This document shows, in pieces, positions 34,365-43,329 of a stretch of DNA of 64,000 nt; within the stretch, counting starts at the first letter, position 1, and each line of letters starts with the position of its first letter. Made by a program: the position numbers and the translations under genes. Source of the DNA: Herbidospora mongoliensis (lineage in GTDB: Bacteria; Actinomycetota; Actinomycetes; Streptosporangiales; Streptosporangiaceae); assembly GCF_001570545.1 (NCBI RefSeq), contig NZ_BBXD01000014.1, forward strand, positions 1-64,000, given 5' to 3'. The notes below the pieces were generated by a model. It was not told where the DNA came from and made no database searches. It saw nothing but the letters and a program-made list of their open reading frames with translations.

Positions 34365-35203
34365 GCCCCCTTGCCGGTCAGACTGACGAACGCGCTCTCC
34401 AGATCGACCCCGGCCGTCCGCACGTTCCGCACCTCGTCGAAGGCGGCGAACATCGCGCGGAGCGTGGCGTCGGAGTCACCGGTGCGCAGAGTGGCCGTGG
34501 ACCCGTCGACCACGACGTCCTGAACACCCGGCAGAGCCCGCAACCCGGGGACGTCCATGACGTCGAGAGTGACCCGCACCTCGGTCCCTCCCACCAGCGC
34601 CTTGATCTCCTCGACCGGCCCGTCGGCGACGACCCGGCCCCCCGACAGCAGCACCACCCGATCGGCGTGGTCGTCGGCCTCGGCAAGATAGTGGGTGGCG
34701 AACACGACGGTCCGATCCCGCACCTGCCGCCACAGCGCCCGCTGGGCGTCGACGTCGAGACCGACGGTAGGTTCGTCGAGGATCAGCAGCTCCGGGTCAC
34801 CCGCGATCGCGAGCGCGAACCGCACGAGCTGCCGCTGCCCGCCCGAGAGCGCCATCACCCGACGTTCGGCCAGGTCACCGAGGTCGAGCAGCGCGTTCCC
34901 GGGATACATCCCGGCGACGGCCGCGACCAGGTCGCCCACCTTCACGTCCTCGGGCAACCCCGCGTCCTGGAGCAGCACCCCCACCCGACCGGCCGTCATC
35001 GCCTCCCGGGGCGGCCGCCCGAGCAGCCGGGCGGTGCCGGAACCGGGGGAGAGCAGGCCGAGCGCGATCGACAGGAGCGTGGTCTTGCCCGCGCCGTTGG
35101 GTCCGAGCAGCGCGACCTTCTCACCCTTGCGGACCTTCAGGCTCACGCCGTCGAGCGCGGTGATGTCTCCGTACTTCTTGGTTAGATCAGTGAGTTCCAA
35201 CAT
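34361..35203 (-). CDS. ABC transporter ATP-binding protein
   Basis: A 280-residue ATPase: Walker A GPNGAGKTT (about 34-42), Q-loop GVLLQDAG, signature LSGGQRQ, Walker B LLILDEPTVGLD and H-loop ATHYLAEADDHAD. The C-terminal extension is typical of ABC-2 drug exporters. First gene of a four-gene operon (ATPase, permease, kinase, regulator). Confidence 0.93.
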   Translation of the reverse strand: MLELTDLTKKYGDITALDGVSLKVRKGEKVALLGPNGAGKTTLLSIALGLLSPGSGTARLLGRPPREAMTAGRVGVLLQDAGLPEDVKVGDLVAAVAGMYPGNALLDLGDLAERRVMALSGGQRQLVRFALAIAGDPELLILDEPTVGLDVDAQRALWRQVRDRTVVFATHYLAEADDHADRVVLLSGGRVVADGPVEEIKALVGGTEVRVTLDVMDVPGLRALPGVQDVVVDGSTATLRTGDSDATLRAMFAAFDEVRNVRTAGVDLESAFVSLTGKGA

Positions 35204-35345
35204 GGGACCAGCGTCGCCGGGAGGGGTGTGGCGCTGTAGTGCCGCGAAACAGCCTGAACCGGATGACGAATGTCATAGCGAGCCGTGTGGGTCCGGGGTT
35301 CGGTTCACCGGGACATCGCCGTTTCTGGATCTTGCTGACGCGGGG

Positions 35346-37028
35346 TCATTCACGTGGAGCCGCCTCGTCGGGCTTCGGAAGCGGGATCGGTTCGCGCCGC
35401 AGGGCCGTCAGGGCGGCGAAGTCGCCTGCCGTACGCCAGCCTTCGGAACCGAGGTCGACCGGGCAGCCCGCGAGGCGCAGGCGGAGGGCGACCTTCTCCC
35501 GGAAGCCCGGCTCGCCGGAGACCCTGATGAAGTTGCGGCCGCCGAGATCGCTGACGGGCCGCTGGTCGCCGACGACGAGCAGCAGGGTCCGTTCCGGGTG
35601 GACGACCAGCGCCATGCCCAGTTCGAGCAGGACGTTGGGCCGGGCCTGGAGGGACGGCCGGTTCTCGTGGCTTTCCGGGCGGAGATCGGGGTGGAGCTGG
35701 ACGACGTCGTCGGGCGTCATGATCACCACGACGGCCCGGGCGAGCGGCAGGGATCGGGCGATCACCTCGCCGAGATAGGGCGTGGCCTGGCCGGTCATCG
35801 CGACCAGGTCCTCCCACTCCAGCGGGCGCAGGCCGAGGGCCCGCAGCAGGGCGAAGACGGCCACTCGGGCGGGCTCGTCCCGGCCGTGGACGACGAACAC
35901 GTTCTGCGCGGTGCCGGACTCCGGGCCGGGCGTGCTCTCGCGCGGCGCGGATCGGCTGCCGGCGTTGGTCAGGTGCTCGGCCTGGTCGGCGGCGATGCCG
36001 AGCGCGGCGAGTTCGTCGGTCAGTCGTTCCAGCAGGGATCGGGCCAGACCGGTGTCGTCGGCGAACGGACCGCCGGGGACGAGCACCTTCGTCAGGTCGA
36101 AGGCCCGGCCGAGATTGTCCGTCGCGATCTCGACGGTCTGCCGTAAGGCCCGCAGGTCGGTGTGCAGGAGCAGCGCGTCGAGCCGGCGCAGCCGCAGCAT
36201 CTCGGCCTCGGCCTGCGCGTCCGGGCCGAGCTGCCGTAGTTTGCCGCCCAGCGCGTCCAGCGAAGACCGTAACCCGGTGGACTGACTGTCGCGCCGCCAG
36301 ACGCGAAGCTGGTAGCGGAGTTTCGCCGCGTGCAGGAGATAGCGGGCCAGCGGCGGTATCGCCGGGTCGCCACGCGACCATGCCCAGGCGCTCGCCACCG
36401 GATCCGCTTCGGGGCCGACCGCGAGCAGGAACCGGCGGCTGGGGCGGTCGTCGGCTTCGGCGCCGCACTCCCAGAACGCCAGGTCGGGCGCGGGCGAGAC
36501 ACCACGCCACCAGCCGTCACCGGTCCTGACCGGCGGGGGTAGCAGACCGCTGAGCCGTTCGTAGAGCGGGGTGGCCGCGGCGGCGAGGTCGGGTTCGTCC
36601 TCGATCCTGGTCTGATAGATCTGCGCCTCGCCGAGCAGGTGGGGCGTGTGCTCGGCGGTGAGCGAATCCCACTGCCGGCCGAACAACCGCCACCACGGCC
36701 AGCCGCCGCCGTCCGGCGCCCTCGCCTCCGGCGGGGCGAGCGCGACGGACAGATTGAGCACGTCGTGGTGTCGGCGCAGGACGGCCTGGCAGTCCGCGCC
36801 GGGACGTTCCTGCGCGGCGATCGTGACCTCGCCGTCCTCGGGCAGGCCGTCCAGTGACGCGGGCAGGAGGTCCGGAAGCCAGAGGCCCGGTACGGGCTGG
36901 GTCATGCCGAACAGCAGCCGGCAGCCGCGCCAGATCTCGCTGAGCGCCCGGTAGGAGGCCCGCGCGCCGGGTCCTTCGGTGAAGCCGTACAGATGGACGA
37001 CGAACTGCTGATCCAGCACGACCGTCAC
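35346..37028 (-). CDS. CATRA conflict-system protein with C-terminal TIR domain
   Basis: A 560-residue protein. Residues about 1-370 match what I recall of the CATRA (caspase and TPR repeat-associated) family: HLYGFTEG near the start, GCRLLFGMTQPVPGLWLPDLLP and LRRHHDVLNLSVALAPPEA. From Asn376 (NVFVVHGRDEPAR) to about 525 is a bacterial TIR-like domain (PCTIR/Cap12 type) with VVVIMTPDDV and the putative catalytic Glu469 in LLELGMAL. Such TIR domains degrade NAD+ or act on cyclic nucleotides; here it would be the toxic effector. GTG 37028 follows GGAGG and overlaps the previous stop (GTGA). It is the last gene of a minus-strand operon. Confidence 0.78.
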   Translation of the reverse strand: MTVVLDQQFVVHLYGFTEGPGARASYRALSEIWRGCRLLFGMTQPVPGLWLPDLLPASLDGLPEDGEVTIAAQERPGADCQAVLRRHHDVLNLSVALAPPEARAPDGGGWPWWRLFGRQWDSLTAEHTPHLLGEAQIYQTRIEDEPDLAAAATPLYERLSGLLPPPVRTGDGWWRGVSPAPDLAFWECGAEADDRPSRRFLLAVGPEADPVASAWAWSRGDPAIPPLARYLLHAAKLRYQLRVWRRDSQSTGLRSSLDALGGKLRQLGPDAQAEAEMLRLRRLDALLLHTDLRALRQTVEIATDNLGRAFDLTKVLVPGGPFADDTGLARSLLERLTDELAALGIAADQAEHLTNAGSRSAPRESTPGPESGTAQNVFVVHGRDEPARVAVFALLRALGLRPLEWEDLVAMTGQATPYLGEVIARSLPLARAVVVIMTPDDVVQLHPDLRPESHENRPSLQARPNVLLELGMALVVHPERTLLLVVGDQRPVSDLGGRNFIRVSGEPGFREKVALRLRLAGCPVDLGSEGWRTAGDFAALTALRREPIPLPKPDEAAPRE

Positions 37029-37327
37029 TCGTCCTCCTGCGGGTGGGCGCTGCTCAGTCTGTGGACGAGGATGTTGAGGCGATCTCGCACGGGTGGGGGC
37101 GGTGGTTCGCTCGGTGTCGCACCGAGCCGGGTCATCCGTACCGGCCCGACGAGTTCGAGCTGGACGGTGGTGGCGTCGAGACCATCGAGGTCGCCGGCCG
37201 CCACGGCCACGTCCGCGACCTCCAGAAGCTCCGCGACGATCTCCCAGCGCGCCGGGGTCAGCTCCCAGTCCGGGATCTGCCGCAGGATGGCCAGCGCCTG
37301 GTTCCGTACCTTCTGCCGATCGATCAT
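37025..37327 (-). CDS. CATRA system-associated small protein
   Basis: About 100 residues from ATG 37327 (or 106 from ATG 37345): RNQALAILRQIPDWELTPARWEIVAELL, then ATTVQLELVGPVR and VRDRLNILVHRLSSA. This helical small protein is, as I recall, the constant partner of CATRA proteins. It overlaps the CATRA-TIR gene by 4 nt, so the two are made together, probably as a complex. The long open frame upstream of 37345 does not look coding in this frame. Confidence 0.7.
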   Translation of the reverse strand: MIDRQKVRNQALAILRQIPDWELTPARWEIVAELLEVADVAVAAGDLDGLDATTVQLELVGPVRMTRLGATPSEPPPPPVRDRLNILVHRLSSAHPQEDE

Positions 37328-37345
37328 GACGCTGACCGCTTTCAT

Positions 37346-37673
37346 CCAATGTCCGTACGAAGGTGGCGACAGCGGCGACACGCAGCGGATCGAAGTCGAT
37401 GCCCACCGGGTACCTGATCCGCTTTCCCCTGGGGTTGTCCTGCCGGGACTCGCGGCCGACGGGTTCGACCCGGACGCGGGTGAAGACATCCCCGTGCCCT
37501 TCCCAGACGTTCCGATAGAAGACGGGCTCGCCCTCGGCGGCCGCCGGCCGCAGCAGAATCTTCGGTGTGCGCGGCGACAGCCAGACTGCCGCGCCGTCGG
37601 CGGTGAGCTGCGCCGACCCCAGAACTTTCACGTGGATACGCGTCACACGGGCCCCTGGGTGCGTCGTGCTCAC
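37346..37673 (-). pseudogene. Winged-helix-like frame without its own stop
   Basis: From GTG 37673 (or GTG 37775, which overlaps the E2-like stop) the frame reads IHVKVLGSAQLTADGAAVWL and TPKILLRPAAAEGEPVFYRNVWE, resembling the winged helix at the start of AfsR-like and conflict-system proteins. It ends naturally near VATFVRTLDE but meets no stop codon. It continues in frame across the CATRA-associated gene (in its shadow frame) into CATRA-TIR. In another frame a TGA overlaps the next ATG at 37345, the expected position for a coupled stop. A frameshift in this gene is the simplest explanation. Confidence 0.4.
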
Positions 37674-37771
37674 GCCTCGGTTCCCCCGAGAGGCGACGGT
37701 CACCAGGCTAGCCGCGCGGCATGTCGTCCGCACGCCGCTCCGTCGTGTGAACGGTCTTACTGTCACCACCC

Positions 37772-38159
37772 TCACTCACTTCCGGGTTCCTGCTGGAAGA
37801 CCTCGAACTTGTTGAGCCACAGGGCCGACTTGGCCACGGCGAAGGCGGTCGAGACGCATGATGCAGAGGTTTCCCGCCTGGTAGATGTGCGGGCAGGCCG
37901 AATCCCAGCCGACCGGGTAAACGGACGGGATCTCATGCGGGTGGTACTGCGGCAGCACGATGCTGAGCGGGCAGGTCCCCTGCTCGTTGGTTCGCAACGT
38001 GCCGTTGATCCGGAGGGAGCCGTCCGGGGCTTGGGCGAAGCCGAACTGCGGAAAATGCTCCCGCAACCTTTGCTGCTCCAGGTGCAGCCGGCGTGACCAG
38101 TTCAGCTCGGCGATGAGAAGACCGGCCGGCACCACGAAGTCGTTGTCACGGCGGGCCAT
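37772..38159 (-). pseudogene. Ubiquitin-E2-like protein gene with frameshift
   Basis: From ATG 38159 the frame encodes a UBC-like fold: GSLRINGTLRTNEQG, then PLSIVLPQYHPHEIPSVYPVGW and CPHIYQAGNLCIM, which matches the E2 pattern HPNI-x-GxxCL with the active-site Cys. After LCIMR the homologous sequence continues in another frame (VSTAFAVAKSALWLNKFEVF) to a TGA at 37774-37772. The switch is at about 37850-37856. Six to eight residues usually present after the Cys are also missing, so this is probably a small deletion. ATG 38183 is an alternative start. Confidence 0.6.
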
Positions 38160-38183
38160 TCCTAGAAGTCGTCCGCCTTCCAT

Positions 38184-38644
38184 TCGACGCGGCGGAGATC
38201 GTGCCGTCCGCGGCTATCACTATGGGCTGGTCCTCGGTTTGCCTGTTCAGGATCGCGGCATTGCTTCCCCCTGGTTATTGATGAGTTCGGTCAGTATCAC
38301 ACGGGAAATCTGGAGCGAACAAGAATTACCGCGCTTCCAAAACGCTTCTCAAGTGGTTCCAGAGTGATACCGCGAGGGAATTATCCGGCTTTATCGAATA
38401 CGCTTCCCTCATCGAATATCCTGCGCCTTCGCGGCCGCGCGCAAAAAGCTGCCCGGTCGTTCACCGATGCGCTCCGAGGCTGCGATCCGGGTCCGCTACG
38501 CGACGAGTGCTGGTCGATGCTCGGCCGCCCCGCCCGCGAGGTGCTCCTGGGCAGTGCGGGCCGCCCAATCGAGTGGTGGGCCGCCGTCGACGGCTCGGGC
38601 CGGCTGGGCCCGACGCCGAGACGGCGCACCGGGACCTGCGCTGC
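38184..38644. other. Spacer with a broken short frame, otherwise empty
   Basis: About 460 bp of lower GC content. On the minus strand AGGGGGAA precedes an ATG near 38261 whose frame stops after four codons. Read with two frame corrections it would give a short peptide ending VEWKADDF before the E2-like start. It may be a decayed small gene of the operon. I see no other supported gene on either strand. Confidence 0.3.
38293..38322 (-). promoter_or_regulatory. Candidate promoter of the CATRA/E2 operon
   Basis: On the minus strand TTGTTC (38322-38317) and GATACT (38298-38293) are 18 bp apart, followed about 20 nt later by an AGGGGG ribosome-binding site. A second candidate, TTGAGA-18-TAATTC, lies just upstream. 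Confidence 0.35.
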
Positions 38645-39283
38645 CTACGCGCGAGGGTCCTGCGGCATGTCGGCATGGAGTGACTTCCGGTCGGCGCCGA
38701 GCGCTACGAAGGCGGCCCAGAACGGGCGGTCCGGCACCCGCGCCGTTTTGGACTTCTCCCGGGCGACGGCCTTGGCCGCGTGCAGTGCCGACGGCACGTC
38801 CGCACCGGCTCTGAGGTGCTCGTAGAAGTCGACCATCAGGCGCTTCGCGGCCGCGTCGGGCACCGGCCACAGGCTGGCCACGACCCAGCGGGCCCCTGCG
38901 GAGAAGATCGCCTCCGCCTCGATGAACCGCCCCTGAGTGCGCAGGAAGTGCCCGAAGCTGGTGAGACAGGCGTGGAATTCCGGGCGGTCGGACCCGGACC
39001 TGGCGAGCGAAATCTCCGCCTGTCGGTACCGCTGTTCGGCACCGACTGGATCGGCACCGGTCTCGGTGAGCAGCATGGCTCCGCTCAGCAGGCTCTGCCC
39101 GGCCAGAATATCGAGGAATCGCCGCTGACTCGGCATGATCATGATCTTCCGCAGGTTACGGAACCGCGATGCCGCCTCGTCGTAATTAGCCAATGCCTCA
39201 GCCATGTATCCATCCCGCTATAAAACATCTCCCTGTTCGTAGAGGTTTGTCGCCTGCTTCAGCCGGGAGTCCGCTGTGATCAT
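38645..39283 (-). pseudogene. CHAT/TPR protease remnant
   Basis: From ATG 39283 a TPR-like frame (RLKQATNLYEQGDVL) meets an in-frame TAG at 39220-39218 and continues as AEALANYDEAASRF and further helical repeats to GRFIEAEAIF. It then jumps directly to the C-terminal end of a CHAT (caspase-like) domain: GARWVVASLWPVPDAAAKRLM, then PFWAAFVALGAD. The CHAT core with the catalytic His and Cys is missing, so an internal deletion joined the TPR to the domain end. The gene is therefore both interrupted and catalytically empty. It is the upstream member of the CATRA locus. Confidence 0.6.
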
Positions 39284-40036
39284 GTTTTCTATTGTCGCAT
39301 CGCTTACAGCGAAATTCGATATTCCGCCGGGATCCGTTCGTCGGCCGCACCGACTTTGCCGGAGAGTTGACAGAAGCGACAGGTGGACTGTCCCTTGCCC
39401 GGGAGCGCTCTCTACGCGGCCAAGAATAAGTCGCGGACTATCCGGATGGCCCTGGTTTTAATTCGCTCCTCCCCGCCGACCCGTCGGGAGGGAACTCTTC
39501 CTGCGAAGACCGCTGCGCGCCCTGTCGGTGCTCGCGCACAGGAAACCCTCGACCAGTTCCCTATGTGCGCGCGGATGGCCCCGGCCTCGTCGAAGCCAGG
39601 GCCACTTGTACGTACACCCCGGGCGTGAGGTGCCACCTCCCGCATCGAACGGCGGGCGAACCACCAACTCAGGGGCGTAGCGGATGGGCGTGTCGCGCTG
39701 GGCCGGGTCGGACAGGTCCTCGACCTCGTAGCCGAGGATGCGATAACCGGTCACGTCGCCAAGGCGGAAGTTCGCCGAGAATTCGGTGACCAGTGGCCGG
39801 TCTTGCCGACCTCAGCCCGACCTGGTCGAGGCTGGCTCTGCACTCCCCAGCGATTCCAGGGTTCCGCCACCACGACGGCAGATCGGCGCTTCGTGGCGCA
39901 CTGGTGGCTGGTGACAACGACACCCAGGACGTTTCAGTGCTGTCAGGCCGAGTCGGTTCGGGAGATGAACCCTCGGAGGGGCGCGGCCGGTTGCGGCGCA
40001 TCGAAGACGCTCATGTCTGCCCAGACTCAGTGGAGC
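39284..40036. other. Degenerate region with gene debris
   Basis: No intact gene is visible in about 750 bp. On the minus strand, 39790-39600 reads like part of a real protein (LVTEFSANFRLGDVTGYRILGYEVEDLSD, then RYAPELVV) but has no start and loses coding character near 39600. The rest shows mixed composition and no consistent codon bias. It looks like further decay next to the CHAT/TPR remnant. Confidence 0.3.
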
Positions 40037-40573
40037 TCAGTACCACATCTGGTAGTCGCCCCGGTTCTGCGGGGAAAGGTACACCGAACCCGCCCAGTTG
40101 CTGTCGAGGTTCTGGACCGACTGGCGTTGGGTGATGTGACCGGCGACGCCCAGCTGCCATTTCTGGTAGTCGCCGCCGTTGCAGCTGAGCGTGTAGACGC
40201 TGCCGGTGGCTGCGGTGCCGTCGAGACACTCCTGGCTGTGCCAGTTCATCAGGGGCCTGTAACCCTCCCCGCCGACCCACGTCCAGGTCTGGGTGGGGCC
40301 GTAGTGGCACAGACTCGTGAAGACGTGCCCGTTATTGCCCTGCTCCAGGCATCGGTTCGTGGCCTTGTTCCTGACGTAGCCGGCCGCCTGGGCTCCGATG
40401 GTCGCCGACTCCATGGTGAAGCCGGACTCGGCCAGTGTCGCCTGGGCGGCGGGTGCCACGGTGATCGGCGCGGTGACCGCGGCACTCGCCGGGGTGGGCA
40501 CCAGCCCGGTGCCGACGGCCGCGGTGGCCATGACGGCCATGCTCATCAGCGTGGTGTGGATTCGGTTGCGCAT
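40037..40573 (-). CDS. Secreted ricin-type beta-trefoil lectin-like protein
   Basis: A 178-residue exported protein. Signal peptide about 1-33 (cleavage after ASA). The mature part has the ricin-B repeat pattern: NKATNRCLEQGNNGHVFT, TQTWTWVG, NWHSQECLDG, GDYQKWQLG, and the end GDYQMWY. Q-x-W motifs and paired Cys support a carbohydrate-binding beta-trefoil, although it is short for three repeats. ATG 40573 is chosen because the signal peptide begins there; AAAGG lies 11 nt upstream. Confidence 0.78.
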   Translation of the reverse strand: MRNRIHTTLMSMAVMATAAVGTGLVPTPASAAVTAPITVAPAAQATLAESGFTMESATIGAQAAGYVRNKATNRCLEQGNNGHVFTSLCHYGPTQTWTWVGGEGYRPLMNWHSQECLDGTAATGSVYTLSCNGGDYQKWQLGVAGHITQRQSVQNLDSNWAGSVYLSPQNRGDYQMWY

Positions 40574-40773
40574 GCTCAGGTGAACCTTTCTTTCGGCGGG
40601 ACGGCATGAGGTCGAGCCGTCCCTTCTGTGGAAGATCGGCCCGCTCACTGTCGCAGGAAGAAATCACGCACTGTGAGGCTTGTAAGTCCTGGCTTAACCG
40701 TGCCGCTCAGGGCATTTCTTGACCGCTTGGCGGCATGCTGTGACGGCGATGCCGACGCATACATGGGGGTCGG

Positions 40774-41775
40774 ATGCACAGGATTCACTTCACGGCCGAG
40801 GACCTGGGGCGGGTGCGGGTCGCGCCGACGTTGGGTCCCATGGCCGAGACCCTGTTCAGCCTGACCACGCTGCGCGGGCGCGCGGAGGAGGTGACGTTCG
40901 GTGCGTGGCGGCGTCGGGTGCGTGGTCGCCTTGACGCGCGGTTCGCGGTCCTGACCGCTGTCGCGCCCCCGCGAATGCCGTGCTTCGACCTGGCTCGCCT
41001 CGCCGGGACGGGGCGCGATCTGGCCGAGAGCGCCGAAACCTTCCTGGCCAGCCCTCGGCAGGCCGTCCAGTCAGAGCTGGACTTCTACGCCGGCCACCAT
41101 GGCCGGGTGCCGACCGCGCTCGCCGGGCTCGCCGACACCCTCGCCGTCAGACGGGAGGTACTGTCCACGCTGCGGGCCTACCACCATGCCGCTGTCGGTT
41201 CACACTGGGGCCGCATCCGGGCGCACCTCGACGCTGAGCGCGGCCGGCGCGGCACGATCCTGCTCGACCACGGTATCGACGGTCTGCTGTCCCAACTGCA
41301 CCCGAACATCCGGTGGGCGCCGCCTACCCTCCACATCAATGCCGGCGGACACCGCAACGACGACTTCACCCTCGAGGGGCGGGGACTGCTGCTGGTGTCG
41401 TCGTTTTTCCTGCGAGCCCCGGTGGTGATGTATGACCCGGGCGATCTCGCCGACTGCATTCTGATCTATCCGGCCGCACTCAGCGTCGACCACGCCGCGG
41501 GCATCTGGACGGCCGGCACATCGACGCGGGCGCTGGCCAACCTCCTCGGGCGCACGCGCGCATCGGTGCTCACCGCCATCGCCGACGGCGTGACCACCAC
41601 CGGCGCCCTGGCCCGCAGCCTGGACATCTCCTCGGCGGCCATCAGCCAGCACACCGCCGTCCTGCGCGAGGCCAGCCTGATCACCACACGCCGGCACCAC
41701 GGCAGCGTCCTGCACCACCCCACTCAGACCGGTCTGACCCTCCTGGACCGGCATGACGCGGACCCGACTACGTGA
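40774..41775 (+). CDS. ArsR-like winged-helix regulator (DUF5937-type)
   Basis: A 333-residue protein. The N-terminal 250 residues (AEDLGRVRVAPTLGPMAETLFS, then FFLRAPVVMYDP) form an uncharacterised sensor region; residues about 265-325 are an ArsR-type winged HTH (TTGALARSLDISSAAISQHTAVLREASLI). This is the actinomycete ArsR/DUF5937 layout. GGGGG lies 5-9 nt before the ATG. It diverges from the lectin gene across 200 bp and may regulate it. Confidence 0.8.
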   Translation: MHRIHFTAEDLGRVRVAPTLGPMAETLFSLTTLRGRAEEVTFGAWRRRVRGRLDARFAVLTAVAPPRMPCFDLARLAGTGRDLAESAETFLASPRQAVQSELDFYAGHHGRVPTALAGLADTLAVRREVLSTLRAYHHAAVGSHWGRIRAHLDAERGRRGTILLDHGIDGLLSQLHPNIRWAPPTLHINAGGHRNDDFTLEGRGLLLVSSFFLRAPVVMYDPGDLADCILIYPAALSVDHAAGIWTAGTSTRALANLLGRTRASVLTAIADGVTTTGALARSLDISSAAISQHTAVLREASLITTRRHHGSVLHHPTQTGLTLLDRHDADPTT

Positions 41776-41885
41776 CGCCGGCCGAATACCGGCGAGCGAC
41801 GTAACCCGCAGCACCCGCCGCCCGGGGGATTGCGGACCCAAGCGGAGGACGCTACTTGCCGTGTGGCACAGCGCATCATAGGAAC

Positions 41886-42410
41886 ATGAAGGTGAGGGCG
41901 CATCCGATTGTGCGTGGCGCTCTGGCCCTTTCTGGCCTCCTGCTAATCGTGCTCGGCCTGCTCTGGTCGAGCGTGGTCCTGGGAGCAGAGGGCAGCGGCT
42001 TGCGGCTGGAGCATCTGGTCAGGGCTTCGCCGGTCGAGTTGGGTACGGTGGCGGTCGTCTCGGTGCCCTTGTTGGTGGTCGGTGTCGTGCGCGTGGCACG
42101 GGCGGCCCTGTTCGGTGTCAACTGCACCGGCACAGAGGTCAGGGTGCACAAGGTGATGTGGACTCGTCGAGTCCCGATCGGGCGGATCACCGAGATTCGC
42201 CGTACCTGGACGGGCAAGTTCGATCTTCGGTGGGAGAGTGCGGAGGGGTGGCCACGCCGGACTCGGGTTCCCGCGTTCTCTCTCCCCCTCACCACTGGCT
42301 GGCTTGTCCGGCAGTGGCTGGAGCCGTACAACGACCAATGCGTTGCCGCGCTGCGAGAGTGGATCGAGCAGGAGCGCTCAATTGGCAGCGGGGCTGACCC
42401 TCACCCGTAG
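41886..42410 (+). CDS. Membrane protein with bacterial PH-like domain
   Basis: A 174-residue protein with two N-terminal membrane helices (GALALSGLLLIVLGLLW and VELGTVAVVSVPLLVVGVV), then a beta-rich domain (VNCTGTEVRVHKVMWTRRVPIGRITEIRRTWTG) resembling a bacterial PH domain. ATG 41886 is preferred over 41856 because the hydrophobic region then starts normally. Function unknown. Confidence 0.6.
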   Translation: MKVRAHPIVRGALALSGLLLIVLGLLWSSVVLGAEGSGLRLEHLVRASPVELGTVAVVSVPLLVVGVVRVARAALFGVNCTGTEVRVHKVMWTRRVPIGRITEIRRTWTGKFDLRWESAEGWPRRTRVPAFSLPLTTGWLVRQWLEPYNDQCVAALREWIEQERSIGSGADPHP

Positions 42411-42614
42411 AGCGGGTGGCAGAGGTGGTTGTGCGTCGCGTAAGCGGCATCGACGGGCGGGAGAGCCGGTAACATTTTCCGCCTGGCCGTGACGGTTCAC
42501 AGTGTGGAGCTCACGTCGGACGAGGCGCGGTCGCGCGGTCAGCGTCGGAGTCGACTTTCGGTTGCGACGTCGAGTTCGCCTGCGAGATGAGCATCCGGGT
42601 GGCGGTGGTGCCGG

Positions 42615-42968
42615 TCAGTTGGCGGCGGCGGCCTCCCGCTGCGGCAGGTGAACGGCGTAGCAGACGACCAGGCGCGTTCGATCCGGTGTCAGGAAGAGCT
42701 GCATGTGATAGCGGTAGCCGGGGCTCCACACCTGAGCCGGCACGACTTCCGGCAAGCTGCATGCCTCGAGGTCGGCGATGGCGTCGGTGAAGCCGACGGG
42801 GGCGGCTTTCGACCCGTAGTCGATTCCGTGAAAGGTGGACAGAAGGTCGTCGACCTTGGCGGCGGTGTCGAACACCTCGTAGCTGCCGCCGCCGGACAGG
42901 AGCGCACCGCACAGCATGTCCACATCGCGATCACGCAGGAGTTGGCTGAGATTCTCACGAGTCGTCAC
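42615..42968 (-). CDS. Hypothetical cytoplasmic protein
   Basis: A 117-residue soluble protein, no recognised domain (LRDRDVDMLCGALLSGGGSYEVFDTAAKVDDLL, then RYHMQLFLTPDRTRLVVCYAVHLP). AGAGGATG precedes the ATG at normal spacing and codon bias is good, so it is likely real. Confidence 0.55.
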   Translation of the reverse strand: MTTRENLSQLLRDRDVDMLCGALLSGGGSYEVFDTAAKVDDLLSTFHGIDYGSKAAPVGFTDAIADLEACSLPEVVPAQVWSPGYRYHMQLFLTPDRTRLVVCYAVHLPQREAAAAN

Positions 42969-43267
42969 ATGTCATCCTCTCTCGGGGCGACACGCGTGGG
43001 GCATCAGATCGTGAACCAGTCGATCCCGCCTGCCTGAACTGTGGTCACCTGCCCCACTACCCGGGGACCTACGCCACCCTCTCCACGGTCGCCGCCTAGC
43101 CTGCTGCTGCCGCACGAGACCATCTGGATCGCCCCGGCCACCGCGGTGATCATGGTGCACGCCACTGGCTACCAGACCCTGACCAGCGGGCTGCTCCGGG
43201 TCGCCGCCCGGGTCATCCTGGCAGGCAACATGGGCCACTTCCTGACGCCTACCCCTGGAAACGCGAA
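42969..43267. other. Intergenic, possible small remnant
   Basis: The plus strand at about 43105-43220 reads like a fragment of a membrane protein (LLLPHETIWIAPATAVIMVHATGYQTLTSGLL) without start signals. Nothing else is supported. Confidence 0.25.
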
Positions 43268-43320
43268 AGCCCGCACCCGGCGACCGGTGGGACCCTGTGA
43301 CCGGACGTCGGATGCGGGCT
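43268..43320 (-). terminator. Terminator of the PRC-barrel gene
   Basis: On the minus strand AGCCCGCATCCG pairs with CGGGTGCGGGCT (11 of 12 positions) across a 29-nt loop and is followed by TTCGCGTTT. It lies 10 nt after the stop of the PRC-barrel gene. Confidence 0.55.
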
Positions 43321-43329
43321 GCTTCGGGG

